A DNA stretch of 64,000 nt from the NCBI GenBank assembly GCA_018402235.1, contig JAGYJJ010000002.1, positions 28,069 to 92,068 on the forward strand, in the 5' to 3' direction. Below are positions 10,025 through 19,231 of the stretch, one piece after another. Each line of letters starts with the position of its first letter. Position 1 is the first letter of the stretch. The position numbers were made by a program, and so were the translations under genes. Below the pieces are notes generated by a model that saw only the letters and a program-made list of their open reading frames with translations, did no database searches and had not been told where the DNA came from. The stretch comes from Candidatus Nanopelagicales bacterium (lineage in GTDB: Bacteria; Actinomycetota; Actinomycetes; S36-B12).

Positions 10025-10843
10025 CTACGCCTGACCCGGCTCGAACCTAGCGAATGCCCGGATCGTGGTGCCGCTCTCGGTCAGGACGTCTGTCACGGAC
10101 TTCTTGTTATCCACCACGCTCGGCTGCTCGAGCAGCACATTGTCCTTGAAGTAGGCATTAACCCGACCCTCGACGATCTTGGCGATCGCCTGCTCGGGCT
10201 TGCCTTCCTCACGGGCCGCGGTCTCGGCGATGTGACGCTCGTTTTCGACTGTATCGGCAGGCACCTCATCACGGGTGAGGAATTGTGGTCGCATGGCGGC
10301 TATTTGCATCGCCACTCCGCGAGCCGCCTCCTCGCTGCCGTCGTAGGCCACGAGAACGCCCACCTGAGGCGGGAGATCCGATGCGCGGCGGTGCAGGTAG
10401 GTGGCTACCGGTGCTTGCAGGACCGCCACCTGACCGAGTTCGATCTTCTCGCCGATTACGCCTGCCATCTCCGCGACGGTGTCTGCGACGGTCTTGCCGG
10501 TGTCCAACGTGGCCGCCAGCAATGCGTCGCGGTCGCCGATTTGACCATCGAAGGCCGCCTGGGTGAGCGTTCCAGCGAGGGCTTGAAATTCCTCGCCCTT
10601 GGCCACGAAGTCGGTTTCACACAGCAACTCGACCATCGCGTTATCGACGGCGGCAACGATGCCGTTCGAAGCCGTGCGCTCTGCGCCACGCTTGGCAGCC
10701 TTCGCCGCTCCGGAGATGCGAAGTGCCTCAACAGCCTTGTCGAAGTCACCATCGCTTTCCTCAAGCGCCTTCTTGCACTCCATCATGCCGGCGGAGGTCA
10801 TCTCGCGTAGCCGCTTAACATCCGCGGCGCTGATCGTTGCCAT
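10025..10843 (-). CDS. tsf: Translation elongation factor Ts
   Basis: 272 aa. The N-terminal UBA-like domain ([39 protein letters not shown]) is unmistakable, and the [10 protein letters not shown] motif contacting EF-Tu is visible as [14 protein letters not shown]. It ends ARFEPGQA, as actinobacterial EF-Ts commonly does. It recycles EF-Tu-GDP. AAGGAAG precedes the ATG by 3 nt. Cotranscribed with rpsB, 53 nt upstream. Confidence 0.97.
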   Translation of the reverse strand: MATISAADVKRLREMTSAGMMECKKALEESDGDFDKAVEALRISGAAKAAKRGAERTASNGIVAAVDNAMVELLCETDFVAKGEEFQALAGTLTQAAFDGQIGDRDALLAATLDTGKTVADTVAEMAGVIGEKIELGQVAVLQAPVATYLHRRASDLPPQVGVLVAYDGSEEAARGVAMQIAAMRPQFLTRDEVPADTVENERHIAETAAREEGKPEQAIAKIVEGRVNAYFKDNVLLEQPSVVDNKKSVTDVLTESGTTIRAFARFEPGQA

Positions 10844-10896
10844 GTTCTTCCTTCAGATCGTTGTGGTGGGAAAGCGAACGTACGGGCGGCCGTTCC

Positions 10897-11724
10897 TTAA
10901 GCCTGTTCGGTTGCGGTCTCAACTGCAACCACCTGTGCAGCGGCTGCTTCATCGGCAGCACCTGCGCCAGCGAGCAGCTCGCGCTCCCACTCGGCCAATG
11001 GCTCCTCGGGCGTTCCCGCGGCGCTAGCTCCGCCAGCGCGCGCCATGAGACCCTCGGCCACGGCGTCGGCAATGACCCGCGTGAGGAGTGCAACCGAGCG
11101 AATAGCGTCGTCGTTTCCTGGAATCGGAAAGTCGACCTCGTCGGGATCGCAATTGGTGTCGAGCATTGCAATGACGGGGATACCAAGTTTGCGCGCCTCA
11201 CCGACGGCGATGTGCTCCTTCTTGGTGTCCACGACCCAGATGGCACTGGGAATCTTGGCCATATCGCGAATGCCACCGAGTGTGCGCTCGAGCTTGTCCT
11301 TCTCGCGGCGCATCATGAGCAATTCCTTCTTGGTCTTGCCCGAACCAGCGACGTCGTCGAAGTTAATCTCTTCGAGTTCCTTCATCCGCTGCAAGCGCTT
11401 GTGCACGGTGTTGAAGTTGGTCAGCATTCCACCGAGCCAGCGCTCGTTGACGTACGGCATCCCCACGCGAGTGGCCTGCTCGGCAATGGCCTCCTGGCCT
11501 TGCTTCTTGGTGCCAACGAACATAACCGAACCACCATGGGCGACGGTTTCCTTCACATACTCATAAGCCCGATCGATGTAGGACAGCGACTGCTGCAGAT
11601 CGATGATGTAAATGCCATTGCGCTCGGTGAAGATGAAACGCTTCATCTTGGGATTCCAGCGACGGGTCTGGTGTCCGAAGTGGACACCGCTTTCCAGCAG
11701 CTGGCGCATCGTGACGACGGCCAT
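10897..11724 (-). CDS. rpsB: 30S ribosomal protein uS2
   Basis: 275 aa. [27 protein letters not shown] is the S2 N-terminus; [17 protein letters not shown] and [33 protein letters not shown] are conserved S2 blocks. The C-terminus has an acidic, alanine-rich tail (~40 aa) common in Actinobacteria. AAGGAG is placed 9 nt before the ATG. A structured leader lies upstream, consistent with r-protein autoregulation of rpsB-tsf, though the mechanism cannot be read from the sequence. Confidence 0.97.
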   Translation of the reverse strand: MAVVTMRQLLESGVHFGHQTRRWNPKMKRFIFTERNGIYIIDLQQSLSYIDRAYEYVKETVAHGGSVMFVGTKKQGQEAIAEQATRVGMPYVNERWLGGMLTNFNTVHKRLQRMKELEEINFDDVAGSGKTKKELLMMRREKDKLERTLGGIRDMAKIPSAIWVVDTKKEHIAVGEARKLGIPVIAMLDTNCDPDEVDFPIPGNDDAIRSVALLTRVIADAVAEGLMARAGGASAAGTPEEPLAEWERELLAGAGAADEAAAAQVVAVETATEQA

Positions 11725-12043
11725 GGTCGTACTCCTTCGGTGGGCGCGCGCGCCCGTTGGCGGTGCTTGAGCACATCAAGGCACCGCATTCGGTTGCCGG
11801 TCCATCCGGTGGACGGACCCCTGGTGACCTCGGCCCACCCGCCTGCCGGAGCAGGACCATCGGCTGGGACCGGCCATGCTGGGCATAGCAACAGGTCACG
11901 CGAAATATGTCTTCGTGTGGGGCACTACTTGGATACTGCCCTCACGAAGCGCCCCGAGTCTACGCCGACTGTCCACAGCCCCCGTGCGCACCCTCCCCAG
12001 GTGGAAATCAGACCCTGGCGGGGGCACCCGCGAAGGCACGAGT
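11725..12043. promoter_or_regulatory. rpsB leader region and divergent intergenic (319 nt)
   Basis: No protein gene fits here. On the minus strand, upstream of rpsB, 11761-11786 can fold into a strong hairpin (CGGTGC..TTGA / TCAA..GCACCG with one bulge), and 11800-11814 has a GTCCA/TGGAC stem. A TAGACT hexamer at about 11966-11971 (minus) could be the rpsB -10, giving a 5' leader of ~230 nt. A leader of this size is typical for autoregulated rpsB. The plus-strand side should hold the promoter of the M23 gene, but I see no clear one. Confidence 0.45.
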
Positions 12044-12549
12044 GTGAGGGGTATGTGGACCTCGATTTCCTCTATCCTCCTGGCCGGGATCATGGCTGCC
12101 GGGACACCGATCAGCCCGGTGGGTGCCACCTGGGTCCCTCCCTTGGCAACCGGGCTCAGCGGCACCGTGCACGGTTTCGAACGGCCAACGAATCGTTTCG
12201 CATCAGGGCATCGGGGAGTGGATTTCGCAGCCCCGATAGGAACCCCGGTGCGATCCATCGGCGATGGGACTATCACCCACGTCGGGAAAGTGGCCGGGGT
12301 TGCATCCGTCACGGTGGACCACCAGGTCGTGCGCTCGAGCTACCTGCCCATCGACGCGGCGGTGGCTGAGGGGATTACGTAACGGCCGGGGATGTGATCG
12401 GCTTCGTGGCCGGTCAGCACTGCCCCGTGGCGTGCCTGCACCTAGGAATTCGCCGGCCCGCTTGGGAAAGACTCGACGCCCTGACCGACCCGTACCTCGA
12501 TCCGATCGCCTGGCTTCGGCGTATTCCGGTACTCAAGCCCCTGGCATGA
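12044..12549 (+). CDS. Secreted M23 family metallopeptidase-like protein (frame broken by one missing base)
   Basis: Start is GTG 12044, with GAAGG 7 nt upstream and a signal-peptide-like N-terminus (MWTSISSILLAGIMAAGTPISPVGA). GHRGVDFAAPIGTPVRSIGDG is the M23 HxxxD block. The frame stops at TAA 12380, but the next frame continues VTAGDVIGFVAGQ..CPVACLHLGIRRP to TGA 12549, which is the normal end of this family. One missing G in the GGGG run at ~12370-12373 would join both parts. The usual HxH is C-L-H here, as I recall for actinobacterial relatives beside rpsB. Type is given as CDS because a sequencing error is as likely as real decay. Confidence 0.65.
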
Positions 12550-12578
12550 ACTCGACGGCTTTGATTGCAGTACCCGCG

Positions 12579-13502
12579 TCAATTACCTGATCGCGGATGC
12601 GCCTGTTCGAATGTGGAACGCAGCCGTTCCACGGACACGTGCGTGTAGCGCTGGGTGGTAGCCAAGTTGGCATGTCCGAGCAGTTCTTGCACCGAGCGCA
12701 GATCGGCCCCACCTTCGAGCACGTGGGTAGCGGCGCTGTGCCGCATGCCATGGGGGGCAACAACTGGCACGCCCGCGGCCTCGGTCAAGGTGCGCACCAC
12801 GTTTCTTACCACTCGCGAATCGATCCGAAAACCACGTTCACCAACGAAAAGCGCGTGAACTGACGGCAGCGCCATCTCCCCCCGAACACCCAGCCATGCG
12901 TCGATCGCTCGCTGTGCAGGAACTCCATACGGGACAACCCGTTCCTTGTCCCCCTTGCCGACCACCCGCAACGTTCGATTACCTGCATCCACATCGTCTA
13001 CGTCGAGGCCACACAGTTCGGCAACACGGATCGCCGTTCCATACAACACCTCAAGGATCGCCGCATCACGGATGGATCGGTGCGAACCATTGTGCCTACC
13101 CGCATATTCGAGTACCTGCAGCGCTTGACCTTTGTCCAGCACGGCGGGCAATCGGTTACCCACCCGTGGACTCACCAGCCGATGACCGGGGTCCGTGGCT
13201 GCCGACCCTCGCCGGTGACACCACGCCGTGAATGCTCGCGCCGATGCCGCTCGTCGCGCGATGGTCGAGCGCGATAGCCCTTCGGTGGTTGCCGAAGCCA
13301 ACCAGGCCCGCAAGGCAGCCAGATCTACGTCGGCTGGTTCGACGATGCCACGTTGCGCGCAGAAACAACTCAGGTCACGGACATCGGCAACGTAGGCACG
13401 CACCGTATGGGGGCTTCGAGCGCGCTCGTCGCGCAGGTGCGTTGTGAATCCCTCAAGCGCTTCATTCCACGCCGCGCCCGGGAGTTCTTCCATATGGGAC
13501 AT
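12579..13502 (-). CDS. xerC: Tyrosine recombinase XerC
   Basis: 307 aa. The N-terminal SAM-like core-binding domain (LEGFTTHLRDERARSPHTVRAYVADVRDL) is followed by the catalytic domain: first Arg in YGTAIRVAELCGL, Lys in VVGKGDKERVVP, HGMRHSAATHVLEGG (H-x-x-R), GHANLATTQRYTHVS (His and the nucleophilic Tyr). It acts in chromosome dimer resolution at dif. Position between rpsB and dprA is the usual actinobacterial site for xerC, favouring it over XerD. MSHM start is used; the second Met is possible. Confidence 0.9.
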   Translation of the reverse strand: MSHMEELPGAAWNEALEGFTTHLRDERARSPHTVRAYVADVRDLSCFCAQRGIVEPADVDLAALRAWLASATTEGLSRSTIARRAASARAFTAWCHRRGSAATDPGHRLVSPRVGNRLPAVLDKGQALQVLEYAGRHNGSHRSIRDAAILEVLYGTAIRVAELCGLDVDDVDAGNRTLRVVGKGDKERVVPYGVPAQRAIDAWLGVRGEMALPSVHALFVGERGFRIDSRVVRNVVRTLTEAAGVPVVAPHGMRHSAATHVLEGGADLRSVQELLGHANLATTQRYTHVSVERLRSTFEQAHPRSGN

Positions 13503-13529
13503 GGTGGCAACTCTTGGCCGATCGCAGCA

Positions 13530-14678
13530 TCAGGCTCGCCCAGGATTGTCCATGTAGACCCACAAACCGTCATCGGAGCAACGCGCGTAGCCCGCCAACT
13601 GCGCAGCGAGCAGCCACTCACGAGTCTGGTGCGGATCGAGTCCGCATCGCACGGCCGTTGCGTCCACGCTTAGTCCACGATTGTGGGAACCGGGCAGGGC
13701 ATCAAGCACTTCTTGCAACCCGGCCGAAAGCTGCGGATCTTCGTTCGAAGTAGGAAGACTGACGCGAACGGGTTGAACGCCAGTTCGCAAATCCTCAACA
13801 TCACTGGCCAAGATCGCCACGCGGTCTTGGATCAAGCGATGCGTACCCACCGAGGTTTCTGAGGTGACAGGACCGGGAACGGCATAGACCTGGCGATTCA
13901 AATCAGCGGCGTAGGCGGCGGTCCTGGAGGAACCGGATCGGCGCGAGGCCTCAACAACACAGGTAGCGGTTGCCAGGGCAGCGATCACCCGGTTGCGAGT
14001 AAGGAAACGACGACGACGAACCGTCTCGCCCAGCGGCGCTTCGCTGATCACCACACCGCGCTCCACGATCTGGGTGAATAGACCCTCGTGTCCGCGCGGA
14101 TAGGCCTGGTCAACGCCGCCTGCGACCACACAAATGGTGCTGCCATCGACCGCTAGCGCCCCACGATGTGCAGCGGCGTCGATTCCGTATGCGCCTCCGG
14201 AGATGATCGATATGCGCTCACTGGCAAGTGCTGCGGACCATTCGCGCGCAACCACCTCGCCGTACCTGGTACACGCTCGAGCTCCAACCATGGCCACAGA
14301 GTTCAAGGCGTGCAGCCGTAGGTTCGCTTCACCCCAGCACCACAGGGCCAGTGGTCGATTTGCTCCCAGATCATCGAGTTGACCGGGCCATTCGAGTTCC
14401 CCCGGCACCACGACGCGCACACCTAGTTCCCGGGCGCGCGTCAGTTGTGCATCGAGGTCCAATTCGGCCAAGCGCGCGCCGATCGAGGCGGCTCGAGGGA
14501 TACGCACCGGTGCCCCCGAGAGCAAGGCGGCTACTACAGCGGTGGGTCCGCGGCTGTCGATGAGATCGGCGAGCCCGGCTTCACCAGGCTCACATACGCA
14601 CGCCAAGGCGATACGTGCGCGGGTAATGATGTCCCGATCATCACAGTCCGGGTCGGCTTCGAGCGCACGAGCTTTCAT
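13530..14678 (-). CDS. dprA: DNA processing protein DprA/Smf
   Basis: 382 aa. After a variable N-terminal region the Rossmann-like DprA core is seen: VAMVGARACTRYGEVVAREW, IISGGAYGIDAAAHRGAL, VVAGGVDQAYPRGHEGLF, LTRNRVIAALATATCVVEASRRSGSSRTAAYA and QVYAVPGPV. A C-terminal winged-helix-like segment (ALPGSHNRGLSVDATAVRCGL..LLAAQLAGYAR) follows. It loads RecA on incoming single-stranded DNA in transformable bacteria. It overlaps comM by 4 nt. Confidence 0.95.
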   Translation of the reverse strand: MKARALEADPDCDDRDIITRARIALACVCEPGEAGLADLIDSRGPTAVVAALLSGAPVRIPRAASIGARLAELDLDAQLTRARELGVRVVVPGELEWPGQLDDLGANRPLALWCWGEANLRLHALNSVAMVGARACTRYGEVVAREWSAALASERISIISGGAYGIDAAAHRGALAVDGSTICVVAGGVDQAYPRGHEGLFTQIVERGVVISEAPLGETVRRRRFLTRNRVIAALATATCVVEASRRSGSSRTAAYAADLNRQVYAVPGPVTSETSVGTHRLIQDRVAILASDVEDLRTGVQPVRVSLPTSNEDPQLSAGLQEVLDALPGSHNRGLSVDATAVRCGLDPHQTREWLLAAQLAGYARCSDDGLWVYMDNPGRA

Positions 14679-16198
14679 GCCGCCTCATCCCCCAGTGGCT
14701 GATGCCACTCGATTGCTTCGTTCACGTGGCGCGCATTCGGTCGTGATCGACCGTCCATATCGGCAAGAGTCCAGGCGAGTTTGGCAATGCGATGGGTCGA
14801 GCGCATCCCTCCGCTGCCGCGCAGGTGATCTGCGATCACGTCCTCGGCGCCATCCTCCATCGGATAGGCAGCCAAAGTGCCCGGGCTTACGCGAGCGTTG
14901 GCCGATCCCCACCGCCGCTCGGCTCGATCCCGCGCTTGCAGGACCCGCGCGGCCACCTGAGCACTGGATTCGCCGCGTTCAGCGCTGCGTACTGGCTGCA
15001 GACGAAGGCGAATATCGATGCGATCAAGCAAGGGACCGGAGATGCGTTGGGCGTAGGCGCTCACCGACGTTGGTGGGCAATCACAGTGGCGCCCAAAACT
15101 GCGCGGCGTGTGCCGGTATCCGCACGGGCACGGGTTTGCAGCAAGGATGAGTTGGAAATCGGCTGGCACATCACCGCTCCAGGCGGCCCGATGCAAACTA
15201 ACCGTTCCACTTTCCAACGGTTGCCGTAGCGATTCAAGTGAGTTACGCGGAAACTCCGGTGCTTCGTCGAGGAACAACACGCCCCGGTGGGCCAGCGATA
15301 CCGCCCCCGGACGCACAGAACCTGCCATCACCGAACCGAGCAGCGCAGCGGGGCTTGACGAGTGGTGCGGCGATTGGAACGGCGGGCGGCCATCCTCACC
15401 GATCACCACTAACCCAGCTCCTGGGCTCGATACCAAGGCGTGCACGGCCATGACATCCACCACGTGTTCGGGACTCAAGTCCGGAAGGATGCTCGGGATT
15501 CTTTCGGCTAGCAAGGTTTTTCCAACGCCCGGTGGACCAACCATCGCCAGACTGTGTCGACCCGCAGCTGCGATCTCCAGCGCGCGCCGGCCTTCACTTT
15601 GACCCAGCACCTCCGCCAGATCGGGTCCACTTACTACGGGGGCCACCGACATCGGCATGCCAGCACGCACACCATCGTCGTCGCCGAGCAAAACATGCAC
15701 GGCTTGCAAAAGCGATCGCACACCGATCACTTCAACGCCTGGAACGCGCGCGCACTCGTTCACGTTCTGAACTGGTACCACTATTCGCCGAAAGCCTGCT
15801 TGCTGCACTGCGCAGGTGACCGTGATTGCTCCAGGGATCGGGCGCACCTGACCGTCGAGTCCGAGTTCGCCAACGAAGACCGGCTGATCGTCGCTTTGCG
15901 TCATGGCAGGAATTTGCTCATCGGCCGAGAGCACACCGATGGCGATGGGCAGATCCAAACCCGTTCCGTGCTTGCGAACGTGCGCGGGCGACAGTCCAAT
16001 GGTGACGCGCCCCAAAGGCCACGAGAGCCCCGTGTTGCCTACTGCGCACCGAGCCCGATGGCGCGCTTCGCCGATCGACGTGTCGGCCAAGCCGACAAGA
16101 CCTACGGCCGGCAACCCCTGGGCAACATCAACCTCGACCGTTACGACCGTTCCGCTGACTCCGGACACCACCGCACCGTGCACCTGCGCAAGCGCCAC
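14675..16198 (-). CDS. comM: YifB/ComM family Mg chelatase-like AAA+ ATPase
   Basis: 507 aa. The N-terminal ChlI-like domain (VEVDVAQGLPAVGLVGLADTSIGEARHRAR; KHGTGLDLPIAIGVL) precedes the AAA+ core with Walker A GPPGVGKTLLAERI and Walker B GVLFLDEAPEF. The C-terminal Mg-chelatase domain ends in the RTHRIAKLAWTLADMDG block. ComM-type proteins are hexameric branch-migration helicases for integrating transformed DNA. The overlap with dprA strengthens that role. No matching uptake genes lie in this window. Confidence 0.93.
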   Translation of the reverse strand: MALAQVHGAVVSGVSGTVVTVEVDVAQGLPAVGLVGLADTSIGEARHRARCAVGNTGLSWPLGRVTIGLSPAHVRKHGTGLDLPIAIGVLSADEQIPAMTQSDDQPVFVGELGLDGQVRPIPGAITVTCAVQQAGFRRIVVPVQNVNECARVPGVEVIGVRSLLQAVHVLLGDDDGVRAGMPMSVAPVVSGPDLAEVLGQSEGRRALEIAAAGRHSLAMVGPPGVGKTLLAERIPSILPDLSPEHVVDVMAVHALVSSPGAGLVVIGEDGRPPFQSPHHSSSPAALLGSVMAGSVRPGAVSLAHRGVLFLDEAPEFPRNSLESLRQPLESGTVSLHRAAWSGDVPADFQLILAANPCPCGYRHTPRSFGRHCDCPPTSVSAYAQRISGPLLDRIDIRLRLQPVRSAERGESSAQVAARVLQARDRAERRWGSANARVSPGTLAAYPMEDGAEDVIADHLRGSGGMRSTHRIAKLAWTLADMDGRSRPNARHVNEAIEWHQPLGDEAA

Positions 16199-16199
16199 C

Positions 16200-16583
16200 T
16201 CACACCGCCCGAAGGTGTTCGATAACCGGCTGACCGACCGGTGGGATGGTCACGGCTACAACGTCGAAGCGCAGCCGCGGAGCGTGAATGGATCGATGCT
16301 CCAACCAGGCGAGCGCAAGGGATCGAAGGGTCCGCATCTTGCGCGTGGTGACCGCCTCCACAGGTGAGCCGTATGCAAGAGATCGGCGTGTCTTGACTTC
16401 TACGATGACGAGTTCATCGCCATCGCGAGCAACCAGATCGAGTTCACCGCGAACGCCTTGACCGCGAGGGCGCCAGTTGCGATCCAGCACCACCAGGCCG
16501 CAAGAACGCAGATAGTCCATAGCGAGTTGTTCACCGCGCTGGCCCAGTGCGAACCGATCATCTATTTTCTCGGGAATCTGCAT
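16200..16583 (-). CDS. YraN family (UPF0102) nuclease-fold protein
   Basis: 127 aa. LGQRGEQLAMDYLRSCGLVVLDRNWR, GELDLVARDGDELVIVEVKTRRSLAYGSP and RLRFDVVAVT are the UPF0102 signature, with an endonuclease-like D-x(n)-E-x-K core (ELDL..VEVK). Biological role is not settled. The stop lies 1 nt before comM, and the gene sits between rnhB and comM as in mycobacteria. Confidence 0.92.
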   Translation of the reverse strand: MQIPEKIDDRFALGQRGEQLAMDYLRSCGLVVLDRNWRPRGQGVRGELDLVARDGDELVIVEVKTRRSLAYGSPVEAVTTRKMRTLRSLALAWLEHRSIHAPRLRFDVVAVTIPPVGQPVIEHLRAV

Positions 16584-16650
16584 GCAGGTAAGACTGCGCC
16601 CTGCTCACGCCACTTCGCCAGAGGGAATCTTGCGCCTGTGGACGGGCGGA

Positions 16651-17301
16651 TCAGTGGTTGGGGATAGACATCAGCCGCCACGTTGTGCGGTGGTAGCTGG
16701 TGACTCCATGCTCCTGCAGCGCGCGTCGATGCTCAGTGGTTCCGTACCCAGCATTGCGGTCCCACCCGTAGGCCATGTGCTCGTGATGCAAATCTCGCAT
16801 CACTGCATCGCGATGCACTTTCGCGATAATCGATGCCCCCGCAATGCTCGCGCACGACGCATCACCTTTCACGACGGTGTGGACCTGCCACGTGTCATTG
16901 ACGGGGGTCAGGAAATCGTGGTGACCGTCGAGTAGAACTACAGCGGGTGCATCAGCACAGGCCAAGGCAACAATGGCGGCAACTGCTGCTGCCCCCTCTC
17001 CCAATGCCTGCACGATTCCCACGTGATCAATCCGGCTGGCGGGAATATCAACAACCGCACTCGCGCGTGCCCACTCATGAATCGCCGGCACCAAGAATTC
17101 GCGTCGCTTCGCAGACAGCGCTTTGGAATCACGCACTCCCGCCGGAGCGCCGCCGGTGTGTGCATCGATGGCAACAGCACCGAGGGTCACCGGTCCCGCG
17201 AGTGCTCCGCGCCCCACTTCGTCGATAGCGATAACGATCTGCGCCGAGCTCTTCGCCAGGAGACCTCGTTCGATGTCCACACCAGGATCGGATCGGCGCA
17301 C
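16651..17301 (-). CDS. rnhB: Ribonuclease HII
   Basis: 216 aa. IVIAIDEVGRGALAGPVTLGAVAI carries the first catalytic D-E pair; RDSKALSAKRRE, VLLDGHHDF and GASIIAKVHRDAVMRDL carry the remaining acidic residues and conserved surroundings. HxxYGWDRNAGYGTTEH is the family's late block. It removes RNA from RNA/DNA hybrids, especially single misincorporated ribonucleotides. It lies 11 nt downstream of the second signal peptidase gene. Confidence 0.95.
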   Translation of the reverse strand: MRRSDPGVDIERGLLAKSSAQIVIAIDEVGRGALAGPVTLGAVAIDAHTGGAPAGVRDSKALSAKRREFLVPAIHEWARASAVVDIPASRIDHVGIVQALGEGAAAVAAIVALACADAPAVVLLDGHHDFLTPVNDTWQVHTVVKGDASCASIAGASIIAKVHRDAVMRDLHHEHMAYGWDRNAGYGTTEHRRALQEHGVTSYHRTTWRLMSIPNH

Positions 17302-17312
17302 AACAACCTCGT

Positions 17313-18014
17313 TCAGTCCAGCGCGGGGTTACCGAAGATGGAGGGAATCGTCTCGATAGCCAGACGATCGAAGGGCCACAGCACCAAGATGACCCGACCC
17401 ACCGCGTTATCGACCGGGACAGCCCCGTCGTTCATGTCCAGGTGGTAGCGGGAGTCTCGTGAGTCGCCACGGTTGTCGCCGAGAACGAACATGCCATCGT
17501 CAGGAATCGTCACATCGAAACGAACCTGGTCCGTCGGCCCGATGATGTAGTCCTCATCTAACGGAACCCCATTCACCACGATGCGGCCCTCGGCATCACA
17601 GCACGCAACTCGATCTCCCCCGATGCCGATGACCCGCTTCACGAGATCGTCGCCGGAATCACTGGGCAATACGCCGATGAACGTGAGCCCCTGCCGGAGC
17701 GTGGTGCGCCAATCGTCAGCCGGAGGTAGCGGTTCGGGTAGCCAGTTCCCCGGATCCTTGAAGACGACGATCTCACCGCGCTTCACACCCGAGAGGGTGG
17801 TGGTGACTTTCGAGGCAATGATCCGATCACCGGGTCGAAGTGTGTCCTCCATCGATGCACTCGGCACGTAAAACGCCTGCAATAGGAATGCGCGAATCAG
17901 CGCTGACAATGCGAGGGCAACAACCACAATGACGGTCACTTCGCGCAGTCCCCGCCAAAACGGGTGGATCTGCCTCTTCTCGCGGGCGTGCTTGCCGCGC
18001 TGATCCTGTGCCAC
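17313..18014 (-). CDS. lepB: Signal peptidase I (copy A)
   Basis: 233 aa. One N-terminal membrane segment (EVTVIVVVALALSALIRAFLL) precedes box B with the catalytic Ser (FYVPSASMEDTLRPGDRII). The catalytic Lys is in DDLVKRVIGIGGDRV, and box E is MFVLGDNRGDSRDSRYH. It cleaves Sec signal peptides. The GTG start overlaps the stop of a second S26 peptidase gene by 1 nt, so the two are a tandem pair. lepB at this position next to rplS is standard in Actinobacteria, where tandem copies also occur (several in Streptomyces). Confidence 0.94.
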   Translation of the reverse strand: MAQDQRGKHAREKRQIHPFWRGLREVTVIVVVALALSALIRAFLLQAFYVPSASMEDTLRPGDRIIASKVTTTLSGVKRGEIVVFKDPGNWLPEPLPPADDWRTTLRQGLTFIGVLPSDSGDDLVKRVIGIGGDRVACCDAEGRIVVNGVPLDEDYIIGPTDQVRFDVTIPDDGMFVLGDNRGDSRDSRYHLDMNDGAVPVDNAVGRVILVLWPFDRLAIETIPSIFGNPALD

Positions 18015-18691
18015 TAGTTGTTCGAGCTTTCCCGGACATCGGCGCCGTAGTCTGGCAGCGGAATATTGGAAATACGGTTCAACGGCCAGACAACTGTCAT
18101 AGCTCGACCCACCACCGCATCCTCAGGGACGAAACCGCCTCCGGGATTACCCAAGTAAACGCGCGAATCCGCCGAAGCAGAGCGATGGTCGCCCATGACC
18201 CACAGTTTGCCTTCTGGGACTTCCACATCAAAGGGTTGCAAACTCGGCGCGTCACCGGGGAACAGATAGTCCTCCTCGAGCGGCTCACCGTTGACCAGAA
18301 TGCGCCCTTGCTCGTCGCAACAGGTAACCCGATCACCGCCCACGCCGATTACCCGCTTGATGAAATCGGTGGAATCGGGTGCTACCAATCCGAAGGATTG
18401 CCCCACCCACACGAGCGCCCCAGTGATCGGGTCCCGATCAGGCGTGACCTGGGCGGGAACGAAGGATCCTGAGCCGTCGAACACCACCACATCGCCCCGC
18501 TCAATATCTCGGAAGCGATACACCATTCGGTTGACGAGAACGCGGTCACCGATCTGCAAGGTGTTCTCCATCGAACCAGACGGAATGGAGAACGGTTTAA
18601 CCACAAAGGTGGTGATCAGCAGAACGACAGCCAAAGCGATGGCGATCGTGACCGGAATATCCCACCAGGATTGCCGCTCCCGGTCGGCCAA
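18014..18691 (-). CDS. lepB: Signal peptidase I (copy B, tandem paralogue)
   Basis: 225 aa. Same architecture as its neighbour: membrane anchor (IPVTIAIALAVVLLITTFVV), catalytic Ser in FSIPSGSMENTLQIGDRVLVNR, catalytic Lys in TDFIKRVIGVGGDRV, and LWVMGDHRSASADSR. Both keep a CC pair after GDRV. The copies have clearly diverged outside these boxes, so the duplication is not recent and they may prefer different substrates. It follows rplS by 2 nt. Confidence 0.94.
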   Translation of the reverse strand: MADRERQSWWDIPVTIAIALAVVLLITTFVVKPFSIPSGSMENTLQIGDRVLVNRMVYRFRDIERGDVVVFDGSGSFVPAQVTPDRDPITGALVWVGQSFGLVAPDSTDFIKRVIGVGGDRVTCCDEQGRILVNGEPLEEDYLFPGDAPSLQPFDVEVPEGKLWVMGDHRSASADSRVYLGNPGGGFVPEDAVVGRAMTVVWPLNRISNIPLPDYGADVRESSNN

Positions 18692-18693
18692 GG

Positions 18694-19104
18694 TCAGCTC
18701 TCCGTTTGCGCGGTGTCTGCCTGATCCACTTTCTCAGGCTTACTGGAAGCAACTGGCGTGTTGTCGCGACGCTCGCGGATCTTTGCCGCCTTGCCGCGCA
18801 GCCCGCGCAGGTAGTAGAGCTTGGCGCGGCGAACATCACCCTTGGTGACTAGTTCGATCTTCTCCACCACAGGAGAGTGCAACGGGAAAGTGCGCTCGAC
18901 GCCCACGCCGTAGGAAACCTTGCGAACGGTGTACGTCTCACCGGCGCCCGAACCCGAACGAGCGATAACCACACCCTGGAAGACCTGCACACGGGTCTTG
19001 TTACCTTCCACGACCTTCACGTGAACTTTCACGGTGTCGCCAGCGCGGAATTCGGGGAGGTCGTCGCGCAGAACTGCGGCGTCGACGGAATCGAGGGTCT
19101 TCAT
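18694..19104 (-). CDS. rplS: 50S ribosomal protein bL19
   Basis: 136 aa from the ATG at 19104. The ORF track start 13 codons upstream is rejected because [34 protein letters not shown] is the natural N-terminus and GAGAAG precedes this [17 protein letters not shown] and [23 protein letters not shown] are diagnostic for L19. There is a ~25-residue polar C-terminal tail after [14 protein letters not shown]. Its 5' region of ~110 nt carries the repeat-linked module at 19213-19347. Confidence 0.96.
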   Translation of the reverse strand: MKTLDSVDAAVLRDDLPEFRAGDTVKVHVKVVEGNKTRVQVFQGVVIARSGSGAGETYTVRKVSYGVGVERTFPLHSPVVEKIELVTKGDVRRAKLYYLRGLRGKAAKIRERRDNTPVASSKPEKVDQADTAQTES

Positions 19105-19212
19105 TGCTGCTTCTCTTCTCTGCAAGCGCCACAAGTCGCCCACGGTTAGGTGGAGTGGTGTGCCCTCATGCGTCCCTTGTGGCAGACATCGGGCGAAGGT
19201 GTCGAAGGCTCA

Positions 19213-19228
19213 CAAGTCTGCCACACCC
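19213..19228 (-). promoter_or_regulatory. Candidate rplS promoter (-10-like) module shared with the cimA leader
   Basis: CAAGTCTGCCACACCC (minus: GGGTGTGGCAGACTTG) is identical to 53914-53929 upstream of cimA. On the minus strand CAGACT resembles the TANACT-type -10 seen before rpsB (TAGACT) and rpsP (CACACT in CTGGCACACTT). A copy of the repeat GGGGAGGTTCG lies directly upstream in both places. A 10-nt arm TGTGGCAGAC at 19178-19187 is the inverse of 19216-19225, so a hairpin is also possible. Promoter role is inference. Confidence 0.4.
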
Positions 19229-19231
19229 GCA

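Noticed and set aside
10837-12369. 510-aa plus-strand ORF opposite rpsB and running into the M23 region
   Set aside because: Shadow frame of rpsB; low-complexity, no family motifs, and the minus-strand product is clearly uS2.
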